Source: Deltaproteobacteria bacterium
GTDB taxonomy: Bacteria; Desulfobacterota_B; Binatia; UBA9968
NCBI GenBank assembly: GCA_016193385.1
Contig: JACPSF010000127.1
Span: 1-20,287 of the forward strand
Reading direction: 5' to 3'
DNA length: 20,287 nt
Within the stretch, counting starts at the first letter, position 1. Every line of letters starts with the position of its first letter. The notes beneath the pieces are model-generated. The model saw only the letters and a program-made list of their open reading frames with translations. It was not told the DNA's origin and did no database searches. Below, piece after piece: positions 1 through 8,380 of this stretch. The translations under genes were made by a program, and so were the position numbers.

Positions 1-1098
<1,098 letters not shown>

Positions 1099-1118
1099 GA
1101 ACATTTGTTCGACCGAGG

Positions 1119-1164
1119 CGGCCCGCCCGACCCTTCTTCCAAGGGGAAGCGGGCCGTTTTTTTT
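1119..1164 (+). terminator. Rho-independent terminator of groEL
   Basis: An 8-bp perfect GC stem (CGGCCCGC at 1119-1126 with GCGGGCCG at 1149-1156) is followed by eight T residues (1157-1164). The 22-base loop can pair further (CCCTT with AAGGG). It starts 21 bases after the groEL stop codon, so it ends the chaperonin transcript. Confidence 0.93.
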
Positions 1165-1170
1165 CCTTTC

Positions 1171-1197
1171 TTGACAAACCGGGGAAATTCATATAAT
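1171..1197 (+). promoter_or_regulatory. Sigma-70-type promoter for the ffh-rplS run
   Basis: A perfect -35 box TTGACA (1171-1176) and a perfect -10 box TATAAT (1192-1197) are separated by 15 bases, shorter than the optimal 17; reading the -10 as ATAATT gives 16. It begins six bases after the groEL terminator T-tract. The expected start near 1204 gives a leader of about 47 bases before ffh. It is the only clear promoter seen ahead of the ffh-rpsP-khpA-rimM-trmD-rplS series. Confidence 0.75.
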
Positions 1198-1250
1198 TTG
1201 GTCTCAGCCAATTTTTCCTTTAGAAAATAAATACTTAGCCTGCCCCGGAG

Positions 1251-2591
1251 ATGTTTGAGACCTTAACTGAAAAACTTGAGCTGACCTTCAAAAAGCTTAG
1301 GGGTCAGGGAAGGATTAGCGAGAAAAACATTGAGGAGGCCTTACGCGAAGTCCGACTGGCGCTCCTAGAAGCCGACGTCCACTTTAAAGTCGTCAAGGAA
1401 TTCCTCGAGGCGGTCAGGTCCAAAGCCCTAGGCCAAGAGGTACTCCGAAGCCTCACCCCAGAACAGCACTTTCTAAAAATCGTTCGGGACGAGCTAACTC
1501 TCCTGCTGGGCGGGGAGCGCCGCGAGCTGGAGTTAAAGGGTTCCCCTCCCCTGATCCTGATGCTGGTCGGTCTGCAAGGATCGGGCAAGACCACCACCCT
1601 CGCCAAGTTAGCGCTGTACTTGCAGAGAGAGCAGAAGAGAAAGCCCTACTTGGTCCCTGCCGACGTTTATCGTCCGGCAGCGATCGAGCAACTCAAAATC
1701 CTAGGTCGAGAGCTAAACCTGCCGGTTCACGATTCCCATACCGCGGAGAGCCCTTTGACCATCTGCCAGCGATCCGTGGAGGAGGCCAATAGCCGTTTTT
1801 GCGATCTGCTTCTGATTGACGCGGCCGGAAGGCTCCACATCGATGAAGAACTGATGCGGGAGCTCAAGTCCATTAAAGAGTCGTTACAGCCCCGTCACAT
1901 CCTTCTCGTCACGGACGCCATGACCGGCCAGGACGCCGTTAATCAGGCGCAAGGCTTTGACTCCTGGCTCGACTTGACCGGCATCATCCTCACCAAAATG
2001 GATGGGGATGCCCGCGGTGGCGCCGCGCTCTCAATGCGCAAAATAGTAGGCAAACCCATCCTGTTCTCCGGTGTGGGCGAAAAATCGGATGCGCTGGAAC
2101 CGTTTTATCCGGACCGTTTAGCCTCGAGAATCTTGGGGATGGGAGACCTTCTCTCTCTCATCGAAAAGGCCGAGCAGACCTACGAGCAGAAAGAGATGGT
2201 CCGCCTTGAGAAGCTGACACAGAAGAATCAATTCTCGCTGGAGGATTTCCAGGCCCAGCTTCAGCAGCTGAAAAAAATGGGGCCCTTAGGCGACTTGCTC
2301 GAGCTCATACCCGGGGCGAGGAAGCTAACGCAGAAAGCGGATCTCAGCCAGGCTGAAAAGGAGCTCAAGCGGGGGGAAGCCATCATCAGTTCCATGACCC
2401 CCGGCGAGCGGCGCAATCCGTCGATATTGAACGGGAGCAGACGCCGAAGGATAGCCCGGGGAAGCGGCACGACAGTCACGGACATCAATCGTTTGGTCAA
2501 ACAGTTCTTGGAAATGCGAAAGCTCATGCAGCGTGTCAGTAAACTGGGTACGCGGGCGCTCTTCAACCGGATGCCGCCGCTTTTTCACTAG
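1251..2591 (+). CDS. ffh: Signal recognition particle GTPase Ffh
   Basis: Ffh binds 4.5S RNA and signal sequences emerging from the ribosome and hands nascent membrane proteins to FtsY and SecYEG. The protein is 446 residues, normal for the family. Visible parts: N-domain helices 1-90; G1 P-loop [10 protein letters not shown] (107-116); [11 protein letters not shown] (138 on); G3 DAAGR (190-194); G4 [10 protein letters not shown] (248 on); [12 protein letters not shown]; then a methionine-rich M domain from about 300 with [21 protein letters not shown] and the GSGT RNA-binding segment. The start [10 protein letters not shown] matches the family N-terminus. GGAG abuts the ATG with no useful spacing, so the Shine-Dalgarno signal is poor. 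It leads a co-directional run with ribosomal and tRNA/rRNA-maturation genes, with 19 bases to rpsP. Confidence 0.98.
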   Translation: MFETLTEKLELTFKKLRGQGRISEKNIEEALREVRLALLEADVHFKVVKEFLEAVRSKALGQEVLRSLTPEQHFLKIVRDELTLLLGGERRELELKGSPPLILMLVGLQGSGKTTTLAKLALYLQREQKRKPYLVPADVYRPAAIEQLKILGRELNLPVHDSHTAESPLTICQRSVEEANSRFCDLLLIDAAGRLHIDEELMRELKSIKESLQPRHILLVTDAMTGQDAVNQAQGFDSWLDLTGIILTKMDGDARGGAALSMRKIVGKPILFSGVGEKSDALEPFYPDRLASRILGMGDLLSLIEKAEQTYEQKEMVRLEKLTQKNQFSLEDFQAQLQQLKKMGPLGDLLELIPGARKLTQKADLSQAEKELKRGEAIISSMTPGERRNPSILNGSRRRRIARGSGTTVTDINRLVKQFLEMRKLMQRVSKLGTRALFNRMPPLFH

Positions 2592-2610
2592 ACTGGAAGG
2601 ACGGAAAACG

Positions 2611-2856
2611 ATGAGTGTAAAGATACGACTCAAAAGACACGGGGGGAAAAAGAGACCCTTCTACCGCATCGTCGTTAGCGATTCTCGCTCGCCCCGCGAT
2701 GGAAAGTTTATTGATCAGGTTGGGACGTACGACCCCAAGGCCGCCTCTGGCGGAGTCAAGTTCAACCGCGACAAAGTCGAGCAGTGGCTCAAACGGGGAG
2801 CCACACCGACCCAGACCGTCTCGGAGATCATCAAAAGAGAGAAAAGCATCGCTTAA
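2611..2856 (+). CDS. rpsP: 30S ribosomal protein S16 (bS16)
   Basis: Small 81-residue protein with the S16 signature: [20 protein letters not shown], then [21 protein letters not shown] and a C-terminal [15 protein letters not shown]16 is needed for assembly of the 30S body. The reading frame stays open further upstream, back into ffh, but the ATG at 2611 is chosen because it gives the canonical N-terminus and has a good ribosome binding site (GGAAGGA, 2595-2601) nine bases before it. It sits between ffh and khpA in the classic rpsP-rimM-trmD-rplS order. Confidence 0.97.
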   Translation: MSVKIRLKRHGGKKRPFYRIVVSDSRSPRDGKFIDQVGTYDPKAASGGVKFNRDKVEQWLKRGATPTQTVSEIIKREKSIA

Positions 2857-2882
2857 TTTCACGGACAGGGGGTGCCTCTTTC

Positions 2883-3119
2883 ATGAAAGAACTGGTTCAG
2901 TACCTGGCAAAATCCTTGGTCAACAATCCCGACGCCGTCGAGGTTAAGGAAACCCAAGGAGAAACCGCCTCGGTCTTGGAGCTTAAGGTGGCGAAAGAGG
3001 ACCTCGGTAGAATTATTGGGAAACAGGGGCGGACGGCAAGATCCATCCGTACGATTCTGAATGCCGCCGCCTCGCGGGCAAACCGAAAGGTTGTCCTGGA
3101 GATTGTCGAAGAGAAATAA
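2883..3119 (+). CDS. khpA: KH-domain RNA-binding protein KhpA (YlqC family)
   Basis: A 78-residue single KH domain. It has the RNA-binding loop GKQG inside IIGKQGRTARSIRTIL and the N-terminal MKELVQYLAKSLV typical of the family encoded between rpsP and rimM. In Gram-positive bacteria KhpA acts with KhpB in RNA binding linked to cell division and cell-wall synthesis; here only the family and its ribosome-operon position are supported. The ATG at 2883 is preferred over upstream in-frame starts because it gives the family N-terminus and has AGGGGGT (2867-2873) nine bases upstream. The end overlaps the likely start of rimM. Confidence 0.95.
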   Translation: MKELVQYLAKSLVNNPDAVEVKETQGETASVLELKVAKEDLGRIIGKQGRTARSIRTILNAAASRANRKVVLEIVEEK

Positions 3120-3654
3120 CCCAACAGGTGCACCTCAGGAGGAGCCTGAGAAGCTCGTTCCGTTAGGGGAAATTGTAACCACCCATGGAATCCAGGGGTG
3201 GCTGAAGCTGAAACCTTATAACCCTGAAACCTCAGGGCTTTGCCTAATCCAAAGGGTCGTCCTCGAAAAGGCCGGAGTCTACTCACACCGTTTTCTCCAA
3301 GCGAAAAAGGTTCATAAGGGCCATCTTTTAATCAAGCTTGAGGGAACCGACAGGATCGAGGAGGCCGAAAGATGGGTAGGCTCAATCCTTTGCGTGGCCG
3401 AAGCGGCGCTGGAGCCGCTTAAGCCTGGAGAGTATTACTATTACCAAGTGTTGGGGCTCGACGTTTTCAATACCCAGGGCGAATGGCTCGGCACTCTCAC
3501 CCGGATCTTGTCGAAAAAGGGCGGAGACCTTTATGTGGTGCAAGGAACCGCCAAGGAGTATCTCATTCCCGCAGTAAAAGAGATCATCGAGCAAATCGAT
3601 CTCCGCGGACGAAAAATCATTGTCAATCCTCCCCCTGGTCTTTTGGACCTATAA
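3103..3654 (+). CDS. rimM: 16S rRNA processing protein RimM
   Basis: RimM binds S19 and helps mature the head of the 30S subunit. The sequence shows the N-terminal beta-barrel signature LVPLGEIVTTHGIQGWLKLK and the C-terminal PRC-barrel-like half with GEYYYYQVLGLDVF, GGDLYVV and the typical YLIPAVKEIIEQIDL near the end. The start is uncertain: no ATG or GTG lies between the khpA stop and the conserved domain. In-frame options are TTG at 3103 (chosen; 183 residues, overlaps khpA by 17 bases), TTG at 3091 and ATG at 3061 (197 residues, overlap 59 bases). None has a well-spaced ribosome binding site. Translational coupling to khpA is the simplest reading. Confidence 0.93.
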   Translation: MSKRNNPTGAPQEEPEKLVPLGEIVTTHGIQGWLKLKPYNPETSGLCLIQRVVLEKAGVYSHRFLQAKKVHKGHLLIKLEGTDRIEEAERWVGSILCVAEAALEPLKPGEYYYYQVLGLDVFNTQGEWLGTLTRILSKKGGDLYVVQGTAKEYLIPAVKEIIEQIDLRGRKIIVNPPPGLLDL

Positions 3655-3686
3655 CCTATACCCCGCCTTACCCTGGCCTGGACCTT

Positions 3687-3712
3687 CGCTGCATTCATTC
3701 GAATCCGCAGCG
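3687..3712 (+). repeat. Intercistronic hairpin between rimM and trmD
   Basis: CGCTGC (3687-3692) and GCAGCG (3707-3712) are perfectly complementary. The inner ATTC/GAAT can extend the stem around an ATTC loop with a CC bulge. No T-tract follows, so it is not a standard terminator. It lies 34 bases before the trmD start, which has no recognisable Shine-Dalgarno sequence, and could affect mRNA stability or trmD translation; that role is inference. Confidence 0.4.
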
Positions 3713-3746
3713 GTGTGTTCGGCCAGCCGAAATGGTTTGAAATGCC

Positions 3747-5021
3747 ATGTTGAGCTTCACCGTCGTATCGCTGTTTCCGGGGATGTTTTCATCCCCGCTG
3801 AACCACAGCATTCTAAAGAAGGCCCAGGAAAAGGGTTTGATCTCCGTCGACCTGGTCGACCTGCGAGATTTCGCGAAGGACCGACACCGGGTAACCGACG
3901 ATTACCCTTACGGCGGCAGCCACGGCATGGTCATGAAGCCGGAGCCGCTCATAGCCGCGATCGAACATGTCAGAGCCAAACTTCATCACCCCCGCGTCAT
4001 TCTGCTCAGCCCGCGGGGCCGGGTCCTGACCCAGCCGGAAGCTTCCAGACTTGCACAAGAAAAAGAGTTGGTTTTGATTTGCGGCCGTTATGAAGGTATC
4101 GACGAAAGAGTCAAATCTTTCATCGATGACGAAATCTCCATCGGCGACTATACGCTGAGCGGCGGAGAAGTCGCCGCGATGGTGCTCATCGAGGCGGTAG
4201 CCCGTCTGATCCCCGGGGTGCTCGGCAACGTGCAATCGCTGGATGAAGAATCTTTTGTCGATGGTCTCCTAGAATACCCGCAGTACACGCGCCCGGAAGA
4301 ATTCAGAGGGATGAGGGTACCCGAAGTCTTGCTCTCAGGAGACCACCAGCGAGTCAGAACCTGGCGCCGGGAGATAAGTCTGCAACTGACTCGGGAGCGA
4401 AGGCCGGATCTGCTGCGCCGGGCGCGACTGACTCCGGAAGAGAAACAACGCTCCCGCGCCGGCGCGAATCTATACTTGGCCCTCGTGCACTATCCCGTCG
4501 TCGACAAGAACGGACACGTCGTCACGACCGCGATCACGAACATGGACATTCACGACATCGCGCGCGCGGCCCGGACCTATGGCCTATCAAGATTCTATGT
4601 CGTGACTCCCATCAAGGCCCTGCAAAGACTAGCCTTGAAGATCGTCCATCACTGGGAAAAGGGATATGGCAGCCGGTACAACGAGACGCGCAAGGACGCG
4701 CTTTCGCTCGTCCGTTTAAATGATACGCTGGACGATGCCATCCTCGATGTGGAGCGCCTCTGCGGGGTCAAGCCCCGCCTGGTAGCCACCTCAGCCCGAC
4801 CGGGCGCAGGTAGGACCTCTTTCGCTGCGTTAAAGGACATGCTAATAAGAGAGATAGATCCCTACTTGCTCCTTCTGGGAACCGGATGGGGTCTGGCCGA
4901 CCCGATCCTGGCACAAGCTGATTATATCCTTGAGCCGATTGAAGGGGACTCGGACTATAACCACCTTTCGGTCCGCTCCGCCGCGGCTATCATCCTGGAT
5001 CGCTTGATGGGGAAAGAGTAA
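3747..5021 (+). CDS. trmD: TrmD tRNA (guanine-37-N1)-methyltransferase fused to a second SPOUT RNA-methyltransferase domain
   Basis: The 424-residue protein is far longer than usual TrmD (~240). Residues 1-240 are TrmD, the SAM-dependent enzyme that makes m1G37 in tRNAs and prevents +1 frameshifting. They show [20 protein letters not shown], the knot [11 protein letters not shown] (112-122), [10 protein letters not shown], the likely catalytic Asp172 in [15 protein letters not shown], and [14 protein letters not shown]. Residues 241-424 look like the TM1570-type SPOUT family (predicted RNA methyltransferase): [26 protein letters not shown] (374-383) and [18 protein letters not shown] (403-420). 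In related genomes this second domain is commonly a separate gene between trmD and rplS, so the fusion preserves the gene order. No stop or frameshift lies between the halves. The start lacks a clear ribosome binding site. The substrate of the second domain is unknown. Confidence 0.95.
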   Translation: MLSFTVVSLFPGMFSSPLNHSILKKAQEKGLISVDLVDLRDFAKDRHRVTDDYPYGGSHGMVMKPEPLIAAIEHVRAKLHHPRVILLSPRGRVLTQPEASRLAQEKELVLICGRYEGIDERVKSFIDDEISIGDYTLSGGEVAAMVLIEAVARLIPGVLGNVQSLDEESFVDGLLEYPQYTRPEEFRGMRVPEVLLSGDHQRVRTWRREISLQLTRERRPDLLRRARLTPEEKQRSRAGANLYLALVHYPVVDKNGHVVTTAITNMDIHDIARAARTYGLSRFYVVTPIKALQRLALKIVHHWEKGYGSRYNETRKDALSLVRLNDTLDDAILDVERLCGVKPRLVATSARPGAGRTSFAALKDMLIREIDPYLLLLGTGWGLADPILAQADYILEPIEGDSDYNHLSVRSAAAIILDRLMGKE

Positions 5022-5039
5022 AAACACAGGGAGAAGCCT

Positions 5040-5387
5040 ATGGAGACCATAGACCAAATCGAGGCTGAACAGACCAAAAAGGAAAAGCCAGCTCTTCGGC
5101 CCGGCGAGACGGTTCGGGTTCACATCAAGGTGGTCGAGGGCGAGAAAGAAAGGACCCAGATATTCGAGGGGACCGTCATCGGCATAACGAGGAAAGCTAG
5201 CCGTTCCACGTTTACAGTGCGGAAGATTTCGTACGGTGTCGGAGTCGAGCGCATTTTTCCCCTGCATTCGCCGCGGATCGAAAAGGTCGAGGTCACTTCG
5301 AGGGGCAGGGTCCGCCGTGCCAAACTCTATTATCTCAGGGAAAGGTCCGGTAAAAGGGCGAGACTCTACGAGCAGGAAGGGACCTAA
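5040..5387 (+). CDS. rplS: 50S ribosomal protein L19 (bL19)
   Basis: The 115-residue product matches L19 in length and motifs: [30 protein letters not shown], the core [29 protein letters not shown] and the basic end [18 protein letters not shown]19 lies at the 30S-50S interface. The ATG is preceded by AGGGAG (5028-5033) at good spacing, 18 bases after the trmD stop. The last codons run into a convergent gene: the TAA at 5385-5387 and the opposing TAG share the bases CTAA, and no separate terminator lies between them. Confidence 0.97.
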   Translation: METIDQIEAEQTKKEKPALRPGETVRVHIKVVEGEKERTQIFEGTVIGITRKASRSTFTVRKISYGVGVERIFPLHSPRIEKVEVTSRGRVRRAKLYYLRERSGKRARLYEQEGT

Positions 5388-5746
5388 GGGAGGCTGAGAT
5401 TCCCTTTGCCTTCGAATAAACCTCCCGGGTAGACCCGGAGCCTTCCCGCCTCAATTTCGCCTTGAAAGTGTCCCCCCGGGAGGATCTCTATCCAACCGGA
5501 AACGCGGACGGTCCCGATCAGGTTACCTTCAATTTGCAGGTGGCGCGCCGATATTTTGGCCTCGACTTCCGCATGAGGTCCCACCACCAATAACTCGCTA
5601 GCCTTCACTTCACCCGTAAAGCGACTGTCGATCTTCACCGGGAGATCAAAGGTGAGCTTACCAGACACCGCGGTCTCAGGGGACAGGACCGTGCGCGGGG
5701 AAGCTTGAAGGAATGATGGGTCACGGCGCTCTTGCCGTATAGCCAT
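5384..5746 (-). CDS. Bactofilin family protein (polymer-forming cytoskeletal protein)
   Basis: Short 120-residue protein with the regular short beta-strand/turn repeats of a bactofilin beta-helix: an [20 protein letters not shown] stretch at about 28-47, then [25 protein letters not shown] and [14 protein letters not shown]. Bactofilins self-assemble without nucleotide into filaments at the membrane and organise cell-wall or polar functions. The N-terminal 20 residues are hydrophilic with no membrane segment, and the polar C-terminal tail is very short. The start has GGAGG (5757-5761) ten bases upstream. The stop overlaps the convergent rplS stop. A small upstream ORF ends exactly on this start codon (TGATG), suggesting translational coupling. 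Confidence 0.88.
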   Translation of the reverse strand: MAIRQERRDPSFLQASPRTVLSPETAVSGKLTFDLPVKIDSRFTGEVKASELLVVGPHAEVEAKISARHLQIEGNLIGTVRVSGWIEILPGGHFQGEIEAGRLRVYPGGLFEGKGNLSLP

Positions 5747-5781
5747 CAGGTAAAGACCTCCGTATGCGGAATGTATACCAT
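5746..5781 (-). CDS. Candidate 11-residue leader ORF upstream of the bactofilin gene
   Basis: Reading on the minus strand, ATG at 5781 has a near-ideal Shine-Dalgarno sequence (AAGGAG, 5786-5791, four bases away, within AGGAAGGAG). It encodes MVYIPHTEVFT and stops at TGA (5748-5746). The final A of that stop is the first base of the bactofilin ATG, a TGATG overlap typical of translational coupling. The peptide sequence is not recognised. The ribosome site is stronger than that of many real genes in the window, which argues for translation; whether the peptide matters or only its termination does is unknown. Confidence 0.45.
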   Translation of the reverse strand: MVYIPHTEVFT

Positions 5782-5801
5782 CACTCTCCTTCCTAAGAAA
5801 G

Positions 5802-5882
5802 CCCCTTGCGAAGACGCAAAAGGGTTTCCGACGAGGGAAAGCCCTTTCTGCCCCCCGGTCAACCGCAGGAGGAAGGCTGCGG
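5802..5882 (-). promoter_or_regulatory. Candidate structured 5' leader of the bactofilin transcript
   Basis: Three inverted repeats lie close together. (a) 5802-5824: a 9-bp stem with loop TCTT, fully paired on the minus strand with two G-U pairs but mismatched on the plus strand, which favours minus-strand RNA. (b) 5822-5844: an 8-bp stem (GGG-TTTCC with GGAAACCC, one bulged C). (c) 5863-5882: a perfect CCGCAG/CTGCGG stem with 8-base loop. Stems a and b share bases 5822-5824, so they compete. No known riboswitch class was recognised. Function is inference. Confidence 0.35.
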
Positions 5883-5933
5883 CCAGTTCAGAGCTGCTAT
5901 ACCCCGGCAGACAAAAATGATAGCATAATTTTG

Positions 5934-7265
5934 ATGGAGCTCTTTGAGTCTTCCCCAACCAAGAAGCAACTCCTCGTAAGACCTCTAGCAGAAAGGATGC
6001 GGCCACAAAATCCAGCGGAGTTTGTCGGCCAGAAACATCTTCTAGGTCCCGGGCGGCTGCTTCGGGAGATGATCGATGGGAACAAACTTCACTCGCTTAT
6101 CCTGTGGGGCCCGCCGGGGAGCGGGAAGACCACCCTGGCGCGGCTCCTCGCCGCCGCCGCTGGCGCCCACTGCGTTCAGTTCTCCGCGGTTTCATCCGGC
6201 GTGAAGGAGCTTAAAAGAATTATTGAAGAGGCGCAGCGTCTCCACCGGTTGGGAAAGCCCACCGTCCTCTTCGTCGATGAAATCCACCATTTCAACAAGG
6301 CGCAGCAAGATACCTTCCTGCCGCAGGTGGAAAGCGGGACTCTGATCCTGATCGGCGCCACCACCGAGAACCCTTCCTTCGAGGTTATCTCTCCACTGCT
6401 ATCCAGATGCCAAGTTTTGGTCCTCCATCCGCTCGCTTCAGATGAGATCGGCGAGATCATCGACCGAGCGCTCGAGGATCCCGAGCGAGGTTTGGGTCCA
6501 TGGCGTCCGGCAATGAGCGCGGAGGCGCGCGAGTTCTTGATCCAGCAGTCCCAGGGCGATGCCCGAGTGGCCCTCAACGCCCTGGAGACCGCGGCCAACT
6601 TGATCCGCCGCGACAAGGGGGAAAAACAGATCAATCTTGCGACTATCCAGGAGGCGCTTCAGAGAAAGCCTCTGCTTTACGACAAATCCGGCGAGGAGCA
6701 TTACAATGTCATTTCCGCTTTCATCAAAAGCCTAAGGGGGAGCGACCCAGACGCAGCCCTTTACTGGATGATGAGGATGATTGAAGCGGGCGAGGATCCT
6801 CTCTTCATCGCGCGCCGGATGATCATTTTCGCCGCCGAAGACATCGGGAACGCCGACCCTCAGGCGCTCCAGGTCGCGGTTGCGGCCAAGGATGCCGTTC
6901 ACTTTGTTGGCCTTCCCGAAGGAAGGATTCCTCTAGCCCAGGCGACGACCTACCTGGCAACGGCGCCGAAGTCCAACGCTTCCTACAAGGCGATGCTCGC
7001 TGCCGCGGCGGATGTTAAAGAGAAAGGCGCCTTACCGGTGCCCCTGCATCTTCGTAACGCCCCTACTGAACTGTTGGAACAACTGGGTTACGGAAAGGGC
7101 TACCGCTACGCCCATAACTTTCCCGGCCACATCGTCGACCAGGAACACCTTCCCGACGAACTCCAGGGGCGTAAGTACTACTCCCCTTCCGATTCAGGCT
7201 ACGAGAAAACGATCAGGGAGAGAATCAAACGTTGGGAAGAGAGAAAACAAGAGAGAAAGAGCTAA
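5934..7265 (+). CDS. rarA: Replication-associated recombination protein A (RarA/MgsA family AAA+ ATPase)
   Basis: RarA is a AAA+ clamp-loader-like ATPase acting at stalled replication forks, with SSB as partner. The 443-residue product is normal length: Walker A GPPGSGKTTLARLL (59 on), Walker B LFVDEIHHFNKAQQD (Asp115-Glu116), sensor 1 region GATTENPSFEVISPLLSRC, sensor 2 SQGDARVALNALE, then the C-terminal tetramerisation region with LYDKSGEEHYNVISAFIKSL, RMIEAGEDPLFIARR and FAAEDIGNADPQAL. A TTG lies one codon upstream of the ATG; the ATG is chosen. No Shine-Dalgarno sequence is visible. A CATAAT (5924-5929) just upstream resembles a -10 box but has no matching -35. It is transcribed divergently from the bactofilin gene. 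Confidence 0.96.
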   Translation: MELFESSPTKKQLLVRPLAERMRPQNPAEFVGQKHLLGPGRLLREMIDGNKLHSLILWGPPGSGKTTLARLLAAAAGAHCVQFSAVSSGVKELKRIIEEAQRLHRLGKPTVLFVDEIHHFNKAQQDTFLPQVESGTLILIGATTENPSFEVISPLLSRCQVLVLHPLASDEIGEIIDRALEDPERGLGPWRPAMSAEAREFLIQQSQGDARVALNALETAANLIRRDKGEKQINLATIQEALQRKPLLYDKSGEEHYNVISAFIKSLRGSDPDAALYWMMRMIEAGEDPLFIARRMIIFAAEDIGNADPQALQVAVAAKDAVHFVGLPEGRIPLAQATTYLATAPKSNASYKAMLAAAADVKEKGALPVPLHLRNAPTELLEQLGYGKGYRYAHNFPGHIVDQEHLPDELQGRKYYSPSDSGYEKTIRERIKRWEERKQERKS

Positions 7266-7296
7266 CTCGTCTCCCCATCCATAACCGACCCCCACG

Positions 7297-7326
7297 TTGA
7301 CATACCAACCCCGCATCGGATAGGCT
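7297..7326 (+). promoter_or_regulatory. Candidate promoter of the substrate-binding protein gene
   Basis: A perfect -35 box TTGACA (7297-7302) lies 18 bases before TAGGCT (7321-7326), a weak -10 box keeping the T, A and final T. It falls in the 101-base gap after rarA and gives a leader of about 35 bases ending in the strong ribosome site GAGGGGGAG (7354-7362). Confidence 0.55.
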
Positions 7327-7366
7327 TTGCCAAAAAGCTTTCCAGCAAGAGCTGAGGGGGAGTTAT

Positions 7367-8344
7367 ATGAAAATGCTTTTACGCTTTGTAGCCATCCTCC
7401 TTCTTTCTTCGGTAGTCTCCGGCCCGGCCAACACCCTAGCCGAGGACAAAGTCACTGTAGGCATCATCACCCTCACCCTTAACAACCTGCCCATATTCGT
7501 CGCGGAGGATAAAAGATTCTTCAGAGAGGAGAACCTTTTCGTTGAGGCGGTTGTCCTTAACGCGAGCACCCGGGCCATTCCCGCGCTCGTCGGCGGCTCG
7601 ATTCACCTATCGGCATCATCGGCCATGACTACCATAAGAGCCATAGAAAAGGGCGCCGCCCTGAAGATTGTTGGCGGTCTGGTTAATGGTCCCACTTACG
7701 ACCTCATGGCCCTCCCCAAGTACAAATCCATGAAGGATCTCAAGGGGACGACGATTGGCGTAACCGGGTTGATCACAAGCGACACGATTGCCATGAAAGA
7801 GATGCTAAAGGCCAACGGGCTCGAATATCCCAGGGACTACGGGATGCTCGCGATGGGGGGAGGTGCGGACAGATGGATCGCTCTCCAGACTGGCAATATC
7901 GCCGCAACCATCCTCAACCCGCCTTATACCTTTGCTGCAGAAGAGGCCCGTTTTAACAACCTGGGCTCCACAGTGAAATATCTGCCCGATTTCACCCAAA
8001 CCGTTCTTAACGTGCGAGCAGGTTGGGCGAGCGAAAAAAAGCCGGTGTTGGTGAGATTTATGAAGTCCATTCTTAGGGCTGAGCGCTGGATCTACAGCCA
8101 GAAGGAAGACACGGCGAGAATTATCGCCAAGAAGCTTAAATTCAGTGAGAAGCACTCGGAGGGTAGTTGGCGCTATTTCACCGAAAACAACATTGTCCCC
8201 AGAGAAGGAGAGGTAAATCTCAAAGGGATGGAAAAGGTGATACAACTCCTGGTCGAAGACGGCACCTTGAAACCTCCCCTGCCGCGCTATGACAAGTACG
8301 TTGACGATAGTTATCTTGAAGAGGCGAAGCGCCTGCTTCGATAG
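7367..8344 (+). CDS. ABC-type periplasmic substrate-binding protein, NMT1/THI5-TauA-like
   Basis: The 325-residue product starts with a clear signal peptide (MKMLLRFVAILLLSSVVSG, likely cleaved after about residue 25, before EDKVTVG). There is no lipobox Cys, so it should be a soluble exported protein. The mature part follows the SBP fold of the nitrate/sulfonate/taurine/pyrimidine-precursor group: LTLNNLPIFVAEDKRFFREE, VGGSIHLSASSAMTTIRA, YKSMKDLKGTTIGVTG, and a C-terminal helical end YVDDSYLEEAKRLL. The ligand cannot be read from sequence. No permease or ATPase gene is adjacent; the next gene, 36 bases on, is an oxidoreductase. Orphan binding proteins of this type are numerous in some soil lineages and may share transporters or act as sensors; this is inference. 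Confidence 0.9.
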   Translation: MKMLLRFVAILLLSSVVSGPANTLAEDKVTVGIITLTLNNLPIFVAEDKRFFREENLFVEAVVLNASTRAIPALVGGSIHLSASSAMTTIRAIEKGAALKIVGGLVNGPTYDLMALPKYKSMKDLKGTTIGVTGLITSDTIAMKEMLKANGLEYPRDYGMLAMGGGADRWIALQTGNIAATILNPPYTFAAEEARFNNLGSTVKYLPDFTQTVLNVRAGWASEKKPVLVRFMKSILRAERWIYSQKEDTARIIAKKLKFSEKHSEGSWRYFTENNIVPREGEVNLKGMEKVIQLLVEDGTLKPPLPRYDKYVDDSYLEEAKRLLR

Positions 8345-8380
8345 AAGACCAAGGCGAACTCTCTACCTGGAGGGCAATTT

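Noticed and set aside
1198..1216. TTGG-N6-CCAA hairpin followed by five T in front of ffh
   Set aside because: The stem has only four weak pairs and straddles the predicted transcription start, so it cannot act as a terminator or attenuator.
5795..5885. Resemblance of GACGCAAA in this spacer to the core of GEMM (cyclic-di-GMP-I) riboswitches
   Set aside because: Only the short GACGCAAA string matches. The required GCC after it, the tetraloop stem and the second conserved strand are not in the right places, and the structure is better paired on the opposite strand.
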